From Candidatus Binatus sp. (GTDB lineage: Bacteria > Desulfobacterota > Binatia > Binatales > Binataceae), in assembly GCF_036567905.1 (NCBI RefSeq), contig NZ_DATCTO010000084.1:1-64000 (forward strand): 64,000 nt of DNA, given 5' to 3'. Below the pieces are notes generated by a model. It was not told the DNA's origin and made no database searches. It worked only from the letters and a program-made list of their open reading frames with translations. Of this stretch, positions 15,671 through 24,300 are shown one piece after another. How positions within the stretch are numbered: the stretch's first letter is position 1; each line of letters starts with the position of its first letter. A program made the translations under genes and the position numbers.

Positions 15671-17683
15671 TCAGGCGGGGATTTCGGCGGCGGTTTGCGC
15701 CAGATAGGCCCGGTAGGCCAGGTTGGTCGCGAGCAGGTGTGCATGCGTCCCGGAGGCGGCGATCGCCCCGCTGTGAATGAAGAACACGCGGTCGCAAGCG
15801 GCCAGGGTGTCGGGGCGATGGGCGACGATGATGACGATTCGATCGCGAGCGAGCGCGGCCAGCGTTGTTATGAGATCGGATTCCGAGCCGGGATCGAGTG
15901 GCGCGGCCGGTTCGTCGAGTACGATTATTTCCGGCCGCCGAAGCAGGGCGCGCGCGATGGCGATTCGTTGTTTCTGTCCGACCGAGAGGCGCGCGCCACG
16001 GCGCCCGAGCATCGTCGAGTATCCGTCGGGGAGCCGATCGATAAATTCCGCCGCACCGGCCATCGCGGCCGCTTCGCGAACGTCGGCCATCGACGCGCCA
16101 GCGCTTCCGTAGCGGATGTTGTCCTCGATCGAAATCGAGAACAGCGACTCATTCTGAAATACGAATCCGACGCGTGCGCGAATCGAGTCGGGCGCAACGG
16201 CGCGCGAATCGACGCCGTCGAAGGCGATCGTTCCCGCCGACGGTTCGATAAAACGCGGGATCGAGCAGATGAGCGTAGTCTTGCCGCATCCGCTGGGTCC
16301 CGCCAGCGCAACCATCTGGCCGGCGCGCATCGACATCGTGACTCCGCTGAGCACGGTGGCAGTGCCGTAGCCCAGAGCGACGCCGCTGAATTCCAGGTTG
16401 CCGACGCGTCCGCCGAGTCCATCGTGGCCTGCGTCGGCGACCGGCTCAGGCAAGTTGTCGAGTACGCTATGCACCCGCCGGAGTCCCGCGACCGACGCCT
16501 GCATCGCGGCCCAGGTGTTGCCGATCGTGGCCATCGGACGGGCCAGCATCGCTGCGTAGCTCGCGAGCAGGACGATATCGCCGAGCGTCATCCGGCCCGC
16601 AATCACCTGCATCATAAGATAGTAGAGGCAGTATCCGATCAGCAGGCTACAGGCGGGAGCGAGCACGATCGCGAGCACAAATCCGATCGCGAGCATCCGG
16701 AGCGTCGCGCGATAGGACTCCCAGCTGGCGGTATCGACGGCGGCGGTCTCGCGGTTTTCCTGTCCGAATGCCTTGATGAGCAGGACCTGCGCGATGCGCT
16801 CCTCGAACGCCGCCATCACGTTGCTGCCGCTTTCGCGCATCGACTGGCTCTGGTTGCGCAGCGCGCGTCCAAAGAGGCTGCTGCCGATGGCGACCACGGG
16901 CAGAAAGAGAATCGCGACGACGACGATCACGGGCTGGTTGCTGAATTGTGCGGAAAGCACGATCAACGCCATCACGAACATCAACAGCGACATGATTGGC
17001 GCCAGCACGCCGCGATAAAATACCGGGCCGATCGACGCGCTGTCGTACATCACGCGGAAAACGGCGTCGCCAATTTTCTGATCGGCGTAAAGCGCCAGCG
17101 GCGAGCGTAAAAATCGCTCATAGATCGCGGTGCGCACCGACTGGTTCATCCGCTGCGTGAGATCGATCGTGACGCGCGCCTCGAGGTAGCCGAACAGACC
17201 GCTCCACAGGCTGCCGCCGTCGTTGGCGTCGTTGGCGGTGAGGCCGGCCTGGTCGAGGCCGCCGCTGGCCACGTCGGTGCCGAGCGAGTGCGCGTTCCCG
17301 GCGGCCATCCCGATCAAAATCACGGCCAGCACCAGAAACATCGTGACGGCGATGAGCAGAGAGGTCCGGCTGGCGCCGGCGATCGGAGTCAGAATGGCGG
17401 CTGGAATGCCGGTCAGCGGGTGGGCGTCGATCACGTTGTCGATGACGATTTTCAGCGGCCACGGCGTCATCAGAAAGAAGGTCAGCGAGACGAAAACCAG
17501 CGCGCATTTGATCGCAACAAGGCGGCGATAGCGGCTGATGAACGGCCAGCTCTTGGCGAGCAAGCGCCAGGCCTCGCGCCAAGTGAGCGGAGCCTGTTCG
17601 CCGGCGTAAAGAAGATTCGTGCGCGAGTCGCGCGGCGACGGCGCCGGGTCTGCGGCGGATGCGACGGCGTCAGGCGTTTTCAC
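15671..17683 (-). CDS. ABC exporter, fused permease-ATPase (second of pair)
   Basis: This 670-residue half-exporter has an ABC type-1 membrane domain (about residues 45-400, six predicted spans) with a long hydrophilic insertion between spans 2 and 3 (about residues 125-165). The ATPase domain has Walker A GPSGCGKTT near residue 460, Q-loop FVFQNES, signature LSVGQKQR, Walker B IIVLDEP and the switch AHRPDT. The signature motif is LSVGQ rather than LSGGQ. The residue after Walker B Asp-Glu is followed by PAAPLD, which keeps the catalytic Glu. It starts at GTG 17683, which lies in a GTGAAAA triple repeat, 10 bases after the stop of its partner. The two probably form a heterodimeric exporter for lipid, peptide or drug substrate; the substrate is unknown. 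Confidence 0.92.
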   Translation of the reverse strand: MKTPDAVASAADPAPSPRDSRTNLLYAGEQAPLTWREAWRLLAKSWPFISRYRRLVAIKCALVFVSLTFFLMTPWPLKIVIDNVIDAHPLTGIPAAILTPIAGASRTSLLIAVTMFLVLAVILIGMAAGNAHSLGTDVASGGLDQAGLTANDANDGGSLWSGLFGYLEARVTIDLTQRMNQSVRTAIYERFLRSPLALYADQKIGDAVFRVMYDSASIGPVFYRGVLAPIMSLLMFVMALIVLSAQFSNQPVIVVVAILFLPVVAIGSSLFGRALRNQSQSMRESGSNVMAAFEERIAQVLLIKAFGQENRETAAVDTASWESYRATLRMLAIGFVLAIVLAPACSLLIGYCLYYLMMQVIAGRMTLGDIVLLASYAAMLARPMATIGNTWAAMQASVAGLRRVHSVLDNLPEPVADAGHDGLGGRVGNLEFSGVALGYGTATVLSGVTMSMRAGQMVALAGPSGCGKTTLICSIPRFIEPSAGTIAFDGVDSRAVAPDSIRARVGFVFQNESLFSISIEDNIRYGSAGASMADVREAAAMAGAAEFIDRLPDGYSTMLGRRGARLSVGQKQRIAIARALLRRPEIIVLDEPAAPLDPGSESDLITTLAALARDRIVIIVAHRPDTLAACDRVFFIHSGAIAASGTHAHLLATNLAYRAYLAQTAAEIPA

Positions 17684-17697
17684 TTTTCACTTTTCAC
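17677..17697 (-). repeat. Tandem heptanucleotide repeat (GTGAAAA)x3 at gene junction
   Basis: On the minus strand, three perfect copies of GTGAAAA span the junction of the two ABC genes. The upstream gene stop TGA lies in the first copy and the downstream gene start GTG in the third. Gain or loss of one unit would shift the spacing and frame relation of stop and start. Confidence 0.8.
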
Positions 17698-19565
17698 TGG
17701 CTCGCCTCGCGCACTGGGGTGTCGTCGAGGGCGGAGCCGTCGGCGGCAACGAGCCGACCGGCGGCAAGCTGGTAGATTCGGTCGGCGCGAGACGCAGTAG
17801 TGTGGCGATGCGTCGCGATGATCGCCATGCGCCGCCTGGGCGCCTCGTTGACCCAATCGCGCACGCCGCGCATTACGATCTCTTCGGTGGCTACATCCAG
17901 GGCCGAGGTCGGTTCGTCGAGCAACAGAATTGGCGCGTCGCGTAAAATCGCGCGTGCCAGGCCGAGCCGCTGCGCCTGCCCGGTCGAGAGTTTAGAGCCC
18001 TTCTCGCCGAGCATCGTGTCGAGGCCGGCCGGCAGCGAGCGAACGAAGTCACTGAGGCCTGCGCGGTGAATCGCTTCGGCAACTTCGGCGGTCGATGCGT
18101 TCGGGCGCCCGTACGCGAGGTTGTGGCGAAGGGTCGCGGTGAAGAGCGGATTTTCCTGCAGCGCGACGGAAAGCATGCCGCGCCACGCCGGAAGATCGAA
18201 GTCGCGAATCGGTTCGGTGTCGAGCAGGATGCTACCCGCCGTGGGATCGATAAATCTCACGATGAGCGAGATGATCGTGCTTTTGCCGGAGCCGCTGGGG
18301 CCGGCGATCGCGGTGATTTGCCCGACGCGAGCCTCGAGATTTGCGCCGGTGAGGACGGGCGTGCGCGGGTCGTAGCCGAAGGTCACGCGGTCGAAGGCCA
18401 GAACCGCCGCGGTCTTTGGCGGGATTCCACGGCCGCTGCTGGCGCTTTGCTCCGGCGTTTGGCGGATCATCTCGAGCACGCGCGATATCGCGACGACCAC
18501 GTCCTGCATGCTGCCCCACAGGTCGGTGAGATTTCGCGCGCGCGCACTGACGCTGCCAAACAGCGCGAGCGAACCCTGGAACAGTCCCAGCGAAACGGCC
18601 GCGCGGGCGAGGCCCGCGGCGCCACCGGCCATCACTTCCCCGGCGCCGACGTACAGCGCCGCAACGTAAGCGAGACCGCGAACGGTGTTGGTCATGACAC
18701 GGTATCGCGCGAGCATCAGGCGGGCGCGGCGGGCGGCAATGAATGCGTCCCAATTGTCGCGCGCGTAGGTATCCGCCTCGCCAGCCTCGGCGCCGAAGGC
18801 TTTGACAGTTTTGATCGACGCGAGGGTTTCTTCGATCCGCGTTGTGGCGCGCGCCGTCGTCTCGCGCTCACGGATGAAAGCGCGGCGCATCGAATCGCCG
18901 AACATCCACGCCAGCATAAGGTTGGCAGGGATCAGCACAACGGCGATCAGCGCCATCCGGTAGTCGTACCAGACCAGGTAAAGGATCGAGGCGGTGGCGA
19001 CGGGAATGAAAATCAGCGGTTGAACGACCAAGCCGTTGATGACATTGGGAATCGCGGCGGAGTCCTGGAACATCCGGAAAATCGCGTCGCCGATCTTCTC
19101 CTCGGAATGAAAGCGCACGCTCAGTTCCTGCATGCGGGTGTACAGATTGACGCGGAAGAGACTGCTGATGCGCTGTAAAATCCACACCGCGTAGCCGAGA
19201 GTGAATGCGCTCACGATCAGGGCCGCAACCGCCGCAATCCCGCCGACAGTGCATGCATGAATCAGGACGATCCGCCGGTCCGCATGCAACGGCAGGTGAA
19301 GCATCCACGCCTGCGCGGGCGTCAGGGCGTTGCCATGACCGACGACGTCGAAGAAAACGCGCGTGAGGTCGAGCGCCAGCAGTCCGCCAAGCAGCAGCGG
19401 CAGCGTCGCCAGGAATAGATAGACGAAATGGCGGCGATAGGGGCGGATAAACGGCCACGCACGCGCGAGCAGGCGGAACACGTCGCGGGAGCGCAGTTGG
19501 CGAGCGTCGGGGAACGCCAACTCGCTTGCAGCGGGAGGCGCGGCGATGGTCGATTCAGCGTTCAA
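17694..19565 (-). CDS. ABC exporter, fused permease-ATPase (first of pair)
   Basis: This half-exporter has an ABC type-1 membrane domain (six spans) and an ATPase domain: Walker A GPSGSGKST (about residue 421), Q-loop VALQENP, signature LSTGQAQR, Walker B ILLLDEPTSALD, and switch IATHRHTT. The frame extends to ATG 19745. That ATG overlaps the start of the divergent crotonase, and the 60 extra residues are Arg/Pro-rich and unlike a transporter N-terminus. A TTG at 19565 (LNAESTIAAPP) is therefore proposed, but it lacks a clear ribosome site. The loop HSEEKIGDAIFRMFQDSA matches the equivalent loop of the downstream partner (YADQKIGDAVFRVMYDSA), which supports a paired heterodimer from gene duplication. 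The transported substrate is unknown. Confidence 0.88.
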   Translation of the reverse strand: MNAESTIAAPPAASELAFPDARQLRSRDVFRLLARAWPFIRPYRRHFVYLFLATLPLLLGGLLALDLTRVFFDVVGHGNALTPAQAWMLHLPLHADRRIVLIHACTVGGIAAVAALIVSAFTLGYAVWILQRISSLFRVNLYTRMQELSVRFHSEEKIGDAIFRMFQDSAAIPNVINGLVVQPLIFIPVATASILYLVWYDYRMALIAVVLIPANLMLAWMFGDSMRRAFIRERETTARATTRIEETLASIKTVKAFGAEAGEADTYARDNWDAFIAARRARLMLARYRVMTNTVRGLAYVAALYVGAGEVMAGGAAGLARAAVSLGLFQGSLALFGSVSARARNLTDLWGSMQDVVVAISRVLEMIRQTPEQSASSGRGIPPKTAAVLAFDRVTFGYDPRTPVLTGANLEARVGQITAIAGPSGSGKSTIISLIVRFIDPTAGSILLDTEPIRDFDLPAWRGMLSVALQENPLFTATLRHNLAYGRPNASTAEVAEAIHRAGLSDFVRSLPAGLDTMLGEKGSKLSTGQAQRLGLARAILRDAPILLLDEPTSALDVATEEIVMRGVRDWVNEAPRRRMAIIATHRHTTASRADRIYQLAAGRLVAADGSALDDTPVREASQ

Positions 19566-19743
19566 TCGGATCGCAGTCTTATGACTCCTCTGTGTGCGCA
19601 AGGTCGGGAGTCTCGCAGGATCATAACGGCCCGCGAAACGCCGGGTAAAGGGGCGTGGCCGGCGACGACTGTTTGGTGGTAACTTCGCGGGGCCGCTGCG
19701 CGCTTGCGTGAGTTCGTCACAGCGCACGGAAAAGGAGCGCATC

Positions 19744-20550
19744 ATGCCCGCGTTAATCTTCGAAAAACGGAATCACGTCGCCTATCTCACTCTCAACCGG
19801 CCCGAGGTCCACAATGCGCTGAATCCCGAAATGCTCGTCAGCCTCGCCGCGGCGTGGAAGGAGATCGACGGCGACGGCGCAATCAGGGCGACGATCGTGA
19901 CCGGCGCGGGCAAGATCGCATTCTCGGCCGGCGCCGATCTGGGGCGCTTGATTCCGCTGTTGACCGGCGCGCGAAAGCCGCAGGACGAGTGGGATGCCAA
20001 GCTGCTCGCGGAGCGCAAGCTCGGCGACATCGCATTGCTGCGCGGCTACGACATGGACAAGCCGGTAATTTCCGCGGTCAACGGGTTTTGCATCGCGGGC
20101 GGAATGGAATTGATCGAGGCAACCGATCTTCGAGTCGCGGCGGAGAACGCGAGCTTCGGGCTGCAGGAGGTGAAGTGGGCGATCATCCCGGCGGCCGGCT
20201 CGCTGGCCCGGCTGCAACGCCAGATTCCATACTGCAAGGCGATGGAGATTCTGCTGACCGGCAACCGGATCGATGCGCAGGAGGCGTGGCGCCTGGGCCT
20301 GGTCAACTACGTCGTGGCGCAGGAAGAACTGATGGCGAAGGCGGAAGAACTCGCGGCGACAATCGCGCAGAACGGGCCGTTGGCGGTGCGGAAGATCAAA
20401 GAGGCGGTGCGGCGGACCTCGGGCCGTCCCTACGAGGAGGCGTTCAAAATCGAGAACGAAATTGCGCGCGAAGTGATGAGGTCCGAGGACGCGAAGGAAG
20501 GCCCGCGCTCATTCATGGAGAAGCGAAAGCCAAACTACCAGGGAAAGTAG
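19744..20550 (+). CDS. Enoyl-CoA hydratase/isomerase (crotonase family)
   Basis: This 268-residue crotonase starts at ATG 19744 after a strong AAAGGAG site; the frame is open 12 codons further but without ribosome site. The oxyanion-hole segments are present (SAGADL and NGFCIAGG), as are both acidic residues used by hydratases: Glu122 in GGMEL and Glu142 in FGLQEV. This supports water addition to 2-enoyl-CoA rather than only isomerisation. It ends with a family-typical KRKPNYQGK tail also seen in the second crotonase at 32901. It is cytoplasmic and likely belongs to acyl-CoA degradation together with the dehydrogenases upstream. It is divergent from the ABC exporter and convergent with the oxidoreductase downstream. 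Confidence 0.93.
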   Translation: MPALIFEKRNHVAYLTLNRPEVHNALNPEMLVSLAAAWKEIDGDGAIRATIVTGAGKIAFSAGADLGRLIPLLTGARKPQDEWDAKLLAERKLGDIALLRGYDMDKPVISAVNGFCIAGGMELIEATDLRVAAENASFGLQEVKWAIIPAAGSLARLQRQIPYCKAMEILLTGNRIDAQEAWRLGLVNYVVAQEELMAKAEELAATIAQNGPLAVRKIKEAVRRTSGRPYEEAFKIENEIAREVMRSEDAKEGPRSFMEKRKPNYQGK

Positions 20551-20564
20551 ATGGCGTCGGGCGT

Positions 20565-21569
20565 TTAAGCTCCCGCCAGCGCGCGCATCGTGTTTGGATA
20601 ATCGCGCGATGCGGTGGCGGCCGGTCCGATCGGAAACACCACCGGATGCGTCACGCCGGCAGCGCGGAATCTCGCGACGAAATCGCGGCCAGCTTGAGCC
20701 TTGCCGAACACCGCGATCTTGCGGCACGACTCCTCCGTGATGGCTCTGGGAGCCTCGTCGCGCTTGGCCTCGCGCCAAAGCCGGCGCACCTCGTCGAACT
20801 CTGCCGCCAGACCGTAGCGCGCGAACATCTTGTTGTAGCTGTCCACGAACGCATAGCCGGCCAGCTCGCGCCGGAACGAATCGACGGCTTTGTCCTCTTC
20901 CTCGGTGATGCACATGCGGACGTAGATGCCCACGTCAACGGCGGACGGCTCGCGCCCCGCGGCGCGGGCGCCCTCATGGATATGCTTCACCATCGGCGCG
21001 ATTGCCTCGGGCGGCGAGTAGTTCATCAAGACCCCGTCGGCAACTTCGCCGGCGAGTCGAAGCATCGGGGCATTGAGGGCCGCCAGATAAATTTTCGGCG
21101 GATGCGGCGCCGTGATTCGCATACCGAGGCGGAAATCAGACTTGTACACTTCGCCCTGGAACTTCGAGCGGCCCTCGGTGAACAACTGGCGCATGATCGT
21201 GACGCATTCGCGCATCGCGGTGACCGGCTTGCGATACGACGCGCCGTGCCATCGCTCGACGATTACCGGACTCGACACGCCCAGACCCGCGATGGCGCGG
21301 CCGCCGGATAGCTCGTTGATCGTCAGGAATCCCATCGCCATCGCGCCAGGCGTGCGAATTTGAATCGGTATGACTCCGGTGGCCAGCTCAGCTTTGCGGG
21401 TGTTGGCCGCAAGCGCGGCGAGACTGACGAACGCGTCGGGTCCGCTGACCTCCGCAACCCACAGCGAGGTGTAGCCGAGGTCCTCGGCCTCACGGATGAG
21501 TGCGAGGCGGCCGGCAAGCGGGCCGGCGTCGATGGAGGTCTGAAGGCCGAGTTTTTGGTTTGATGCCAT
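20565..21569 (-). CDS. LLM-class (luciferase-like) flavin/F420 oxidoreductase
   Basis: This 334-residue TIM-barrel protein of the bacterial luciferase-like superfamily begins KLGLQTSIDAG. It contains AEDLGYTSLWVAE, ELATGVIPIQIRTPGAMAM, the loop LSGGRAIAGLGVSS and the C-terminal PVVFPIG segment seen in F420-dependent reductases such as methylene-tetrahydromethanopterin reductase-like and TIGR03617-type proteins. Members use FMN or F420 for hydride transfer or monooxygenation. The cofactor cannot be decided here, but the LGV and SGGRAIAGLG pattern leans to F420. Such proteins are numerous in actinobacteria and Binatota-like genomes. It is a single gene with no partner flavin reductase adjacent. 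Confidence 0.88.
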   Translation of the reverse strand: MASNQKLGLQTSIDAGPLAGRLALIREAEDLGYTSLWVAEVSGPDAFVSLAALAANTRKAELATGVIPIQIRTPGAMAMGFLTINELSGGRAIAGLGVSSPVIVERWHGASYRKPVTAMRECVTIMRQLFTEGRSKFQGEVYKSDFRLGMRITAPHPPKIYLAALNAPMLRLAGEVADGVLMNYSPPEAIAPMVKHIHEGARAAGREPSAVDVGIYVRMCITEEEDKAVDSFRRELAGYAFVDSYNKMFARYGLAAEFDEVRRLWREAKRDEAPRAITEESCRKIAVFGKAQAGRDFVARFRAAGVTHPVVFPIGPAATASRDYPNTMRALAGA

Positions 21570-22005
21570 CTGAAAGTCCTGTACCGGTTCAGTTTGCCAA
21601 GCTGACGAGCTGGGCTAGTGCGCGATTCTGATTGATCGAATGGAGCCGGAAAGGACAATTTATACCATCGGTAGTGGTTTTGGGACGGCTCTGCTCCAGG
21701 GCTAGCTTTGTTCCGTCAAAAATTACCCGTGGGCACGGATAGCCAGTGTTAAGACCCGTTGGCACGGGAGGCCAGTATTAAAAAAAGATGGCGAGCGTCG
21801 CTGGGTTGCGGGCGAGCGCGGCGAGTACGGGATATCCTGGCGGTTGACCATAGCGTATGTGTAGCACGCCAAATCCGCGGGGGTCAGGCTGAATAGTTCA
21901 TCCCCAAAATCCGAAGTTCGCGCGAGTTTGATTTGTGCAGATTGTGCGGCTATTCGATTATGGCTGCAAGACAGACAGGCACAGCCCAACCAGGAGTGTT
22001 GAACG
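21570..22005. other. Intergenic region with repeat pair
   Basis: These 436 bases lie between two divergent genes. No gene or RNA is recognised. A partial copy of the dispersed repeat family lies at 21725-21785; the rest (21786-22005) shows no structure that I can name. The alpha/beta hydrolase ribosome site is at its right end. Confidence 0.5.
21725..21785. repeat. Dispersed intergenic repeat module, two tandem partial copies
   Basis: CCCGTGGGCACGGATAGCCAGTGTTAAG (21726-21753) is followed at once by a second, closer copy at 21755-21782 (CCCGTTGGCACGG ... GGCCAGTATTAAA). The same GTTGGCACGG-x-(G)GCCAG-TATTAA module is at 35205-35230, 59381-59405 and, reversed, at 63556-63582. Confidence 0.75.
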
Positions 22006-22767
22006 ATGGCTTACTTCGATTCCAACGGTGTGCAGATTTACTTCGAGGAACACGGGGGCGGCGAGCCGGTGGTGCTGGTGCATGGCTTCGCCTCGCGCGC
22101 GGAGAATAACTGGGGCGCGACGAATTGGTTCACCGCGCTTGCACCGCATTACCGCGTCGTCGCACTGGATTGCCGCGGCCACGGCAAAAGCGGCAAGCCG
22201 CACGATTCCGCCGCGTACGGCGGCGAGACCATGGGCGAGGACGTGATCCGGCTGATGGATCATCTGGGAATCAAGCGCACGCTGATCATGGGCTATTCGA
22301 TGGGCGGACGAATCGTGACGGGCCTGCTGATGTCGCATCCAGAGCGTTTGCGCGCGGCCGTGCTCGGCGGAATCGGGGCGGCGTCGGCGACGGCGCCATC
22401 TTTCAGCCGCAAACCGATCGTCGATGCGCTGCTCGCCGAAAATATCTCAGGAGTTACGGATCAGCGGGCAAGGGAGTTTCGCCAATTCGCGGAGAGCACC
22501 GGCAACGACTTGAAGGCATTGGCGGCGTGCATGGGCGCGGACCGCGAGGGTCTTATGGCCGAGCACATTGCGGCGAAGAAAATTCGCGTGCCGGTCATGA
22601 TCGTAATCGGGACCAAGGACGTGCTGGTCGGTAATCCCACGCTGCTGCGCGATGCGATTGCGGGCAGCAAACTTGTGATGTTGGAAGGACGCGATCATTT
22701 GAGCGCTCCCGGCGACCAACATTACAAGGAGGCGGTGGCGGAATTCTTCAAGTCCGCGCCGGCGTGA
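22006..22767 (+). CDS. Alpha/beta-hydrolase
   Basis: This 253-residue alpha/beta-hydrolase fold protein has a strong ribosome site (CAGGAG) seven bases before ATG. It shows the oxyanion-hole region VLVHGFAS (residues 23-30), the nucleophile elbow GYSMGG with Ser98, a late Asp in VIGTKD and the catalytic His in GRDHL. This gives a complete Ser-Asp-His triad. It is cytoplasmic with no signal peptide. Likely activities are an esterase, lipase-like or C-C hydrolase; specificity cannot be assigned. It is a single gene, divergent from the oxidoreductase and convergent with the end of the type II secretion operon 17 bases downstream. Confidence 0.9.
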   Translation: MAYFDSNGVQIYFEEHGGGEPVVLVHGFASRAENNWGATNWFTALAPHYRVVALDCRGHGKSGKPHDSAAYGGETMGEDVIRLMDHLGIKRTLIMGYSMGGRIVTGLLMSHPERLRAAVLGGIGAASATAPSFSRKPIVDALLAENISGVTDQRAREFRQFAESTGNDLKALAACMGADREGLMAEHIAAKKIRVPVMIVIGTKDVLVGNPTLLRDAIAGSKLVMLEGRDHLSAPGDQHYKEAVAEFFKSAPA

Positions 22768-22784
22768 GCGGCTATGTCAATCCG

Positions 22785-23663
22785 TCAGCTGATTCGCGGG
22801 TTGTTGAGCGTGCCGGTCAATCGATAGGGCTGCGGACCGGGGGGATGCGGCAGCATCGCGAGCAGGGCCGCCAACTGCGAGGCCGCGGCCGGAGCCGGGG
22901 AGAGAGTGAATTCGATCGCGAGTTCGCTTTGACCCGGGTCGGGCGCGAGCTGGATGGTGCCCACGGCGGTCAGCGCCAAGTCGCCGCCGCTGGTCTTCAA
23001 TTCTTCTATTGTTAGCGTGCCTTGATCCAATTTGAACTTTGAATGCCCGTCGCCAAGTTGAATCGGCGAGGCCGCAAACGGCGACGTGAGCGTCAGTCCC
23101 GCGGCGCTCAATTCGCCGTCGCCGGTCTGGGCGGCGTCGCCGGAAGACAGCCACAGGTTGCCGCTGCCAGAAAGCGTGCCCGCGGCCGCCGCGCCGGGAA
23201 TCGCGATCAGGCGCTGACTGGCTATATCCACGGAGTCGAGCTCGTAGCTGATAGCAGTGCCGCCGCCGCTGGGGCGCAGGGTGACGTTCACGACGCCGTC
23301 GTAGAGCGCGGCTTTTACCCGAACGCCGGGATGCAACGTCAGCATCGAGAGAAACGCGGGCGCGATCGTGACGGCCGGGCTCTCGATCAGCGGACCGGCA
23401 GACGCGGACCGGGTCGAACTCAGGCGGACGCCGGCCAGCCGGGCGCCGAAGGGAAAGCTGGCGCTCTGACTGGCGCTTGAAACCTCGAGGCCCATCGGCG
23501 CGAGGACCTTCGATAGAGTCGCGGAGTAGGGAAAGGTGGCAATCAGGTACGCGGTGAAAAGCGTCAGTCCGACAACTGCGTAACCGACTCGAACGAGACG
23601 GGTTCGTCGGTATTGCGCGGACAAATTCCCGGGCGCATCAGGTATTCTTGGCGAGCGCAACAC
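22785..23663 (-). CDS. gspN: Type II secretion system protein N
   Basis: This is the last gene of the secretion operon. After a short basic N-terminus there is one membrane span (VGYAVVGLTLFTAYLIATFPY), then a periplasmic beta-rich domain typical of GspN (T2SN). That domain has repeated short strands of type GDLALTAVGTIQL and SELAIEFTLSP, and the family ending PYRLTGTLNNPRI. GspN is an accessory inner-membrane component of uncertain role. The start is doubtful. The frame reaches ATG 23768 but would then overlap gspM by 131 bases; GTG 23663 or TTG 23624 near the gspM stop are more likely, and GTG 23663 is used here. Confidence 0.8.
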   Translation of the reverse strand: MLRSPRIPDAPGNLSAQYRRTRLVRVGYAVVGLTLFTAYLIATFPYSATLSKVLAPMGLEVSSASQSASFPFGARLAGVRLSSTRSASAGPLIESPAVTIAPAFLSMLTLHPGVRVKAALYDGVVNVTLRPSGGGTAISYELDSVDIASQRLIAIPGAAAAGTLSGSGNLWLSSGDAAQTGDGELSAAGLTLTSPFAASPIQLGDGHSKFKLDQGTLTIEELKTSGGDLALTAVGTIQLAPDPGQSELAIEFTLSPAPAAASQLAALLAMLPHPPGPQPYRLTGTLNNPRIS

Positions 23664-24282
23664 AGGTGAGGTCAACGTCGTAGGAATGCGTGTCCTGGGT
23701 GCGGCGCTGGATGCGAATGTTCGAGACGCCGATCGGCATCGCCAGCGAAGTGACTCCGTAAAGCGCATCGATCAACTGCGCGAGATTCACGTTGTCCAGC
23801 TTCAACTGCACGCTGTACTCGGTGAACCCGTCGGTAAGCTTGCGATCGGAGCCGGGCGTGATCGATCCGATCTTCGCGCGTCCGACGCTCTTGGTCAGCG
23901 ACGCTTCGACGACGGAAAACAGCGAGAAATCCTTGCCCAGCGGAACCGTGTGACGCTCGGCAGAGGCAAGCTCAGCCTTGAGCTGCGCATAAGTGGCGGC
24001 GAGCCGGCGAACTTCGGCGAGATCCTGTTGTCGTTGGACAATCTTGTTCCGCAGCCCCGAGCTCAGATCCACGATCGGCATGTAGATCAGGTTGTAGATG
24101 AGAAAAACACCGACCAGGCCGGCGGCGATTTGCACCAGGATGCGTTCGCGGGTCTCGAGTTTCTGGTAGCGGCCGCGCGCCTGCGCGATCAGCGGATCGA
24201 CGAGAGTAGCGGCTTGCTTGAGATAAGGGCCGAGCAAATCCATTGCTCGCGCGCGCAAATTGTCGATCCATTCTCTAAGCAT
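23638..24282 (-). CDS. gspM: Type II secretion system protein M
   Basis: This 214-residue inner-membrane protein has GspM layout. A cytoplasmic amphipathic N-terminus (REWIDNLRARAMDLLGP) leads to one membrane span near residues 48-66 (ILVQIAAGLVGVFLIYNLIY), then a coiled-coil-like stretch (IVQRQQDLAEVRRLAATYAQLKAEL begins it) and a C-terminal ferredoxin-like domain. GspM partners with GspL to link the ATPase to the pseudopilus platform. It lies 18 bases downstream of gspL and overlaps the likely start of gspN. The assignment rests on position and topology, since gspM sequence is weakly conserved. Confidence 0.8.
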   Translation of the reverse strand: MLREWIDNLRARAMDLLGPYLKQAATLVDPLIAQARGRYQKLETRERILVQIAAGLVGVFLIYNLIYMPIVDLSSGLRNKIVQRQQDLAEVRRLAATYAQLKAELASAERHTVPLGKDFSLFSVVEASLTKSVGRAKIGSITPGSDRKLTDGFTEYSVQLKLDNVNLAQLIDALYGVTSLAMPIGVSNIRIQRRTQDTHSYDVDLTCVALAKNT

Positions 24283-24300
24283 TGCAGCTACTCGTCGCGC

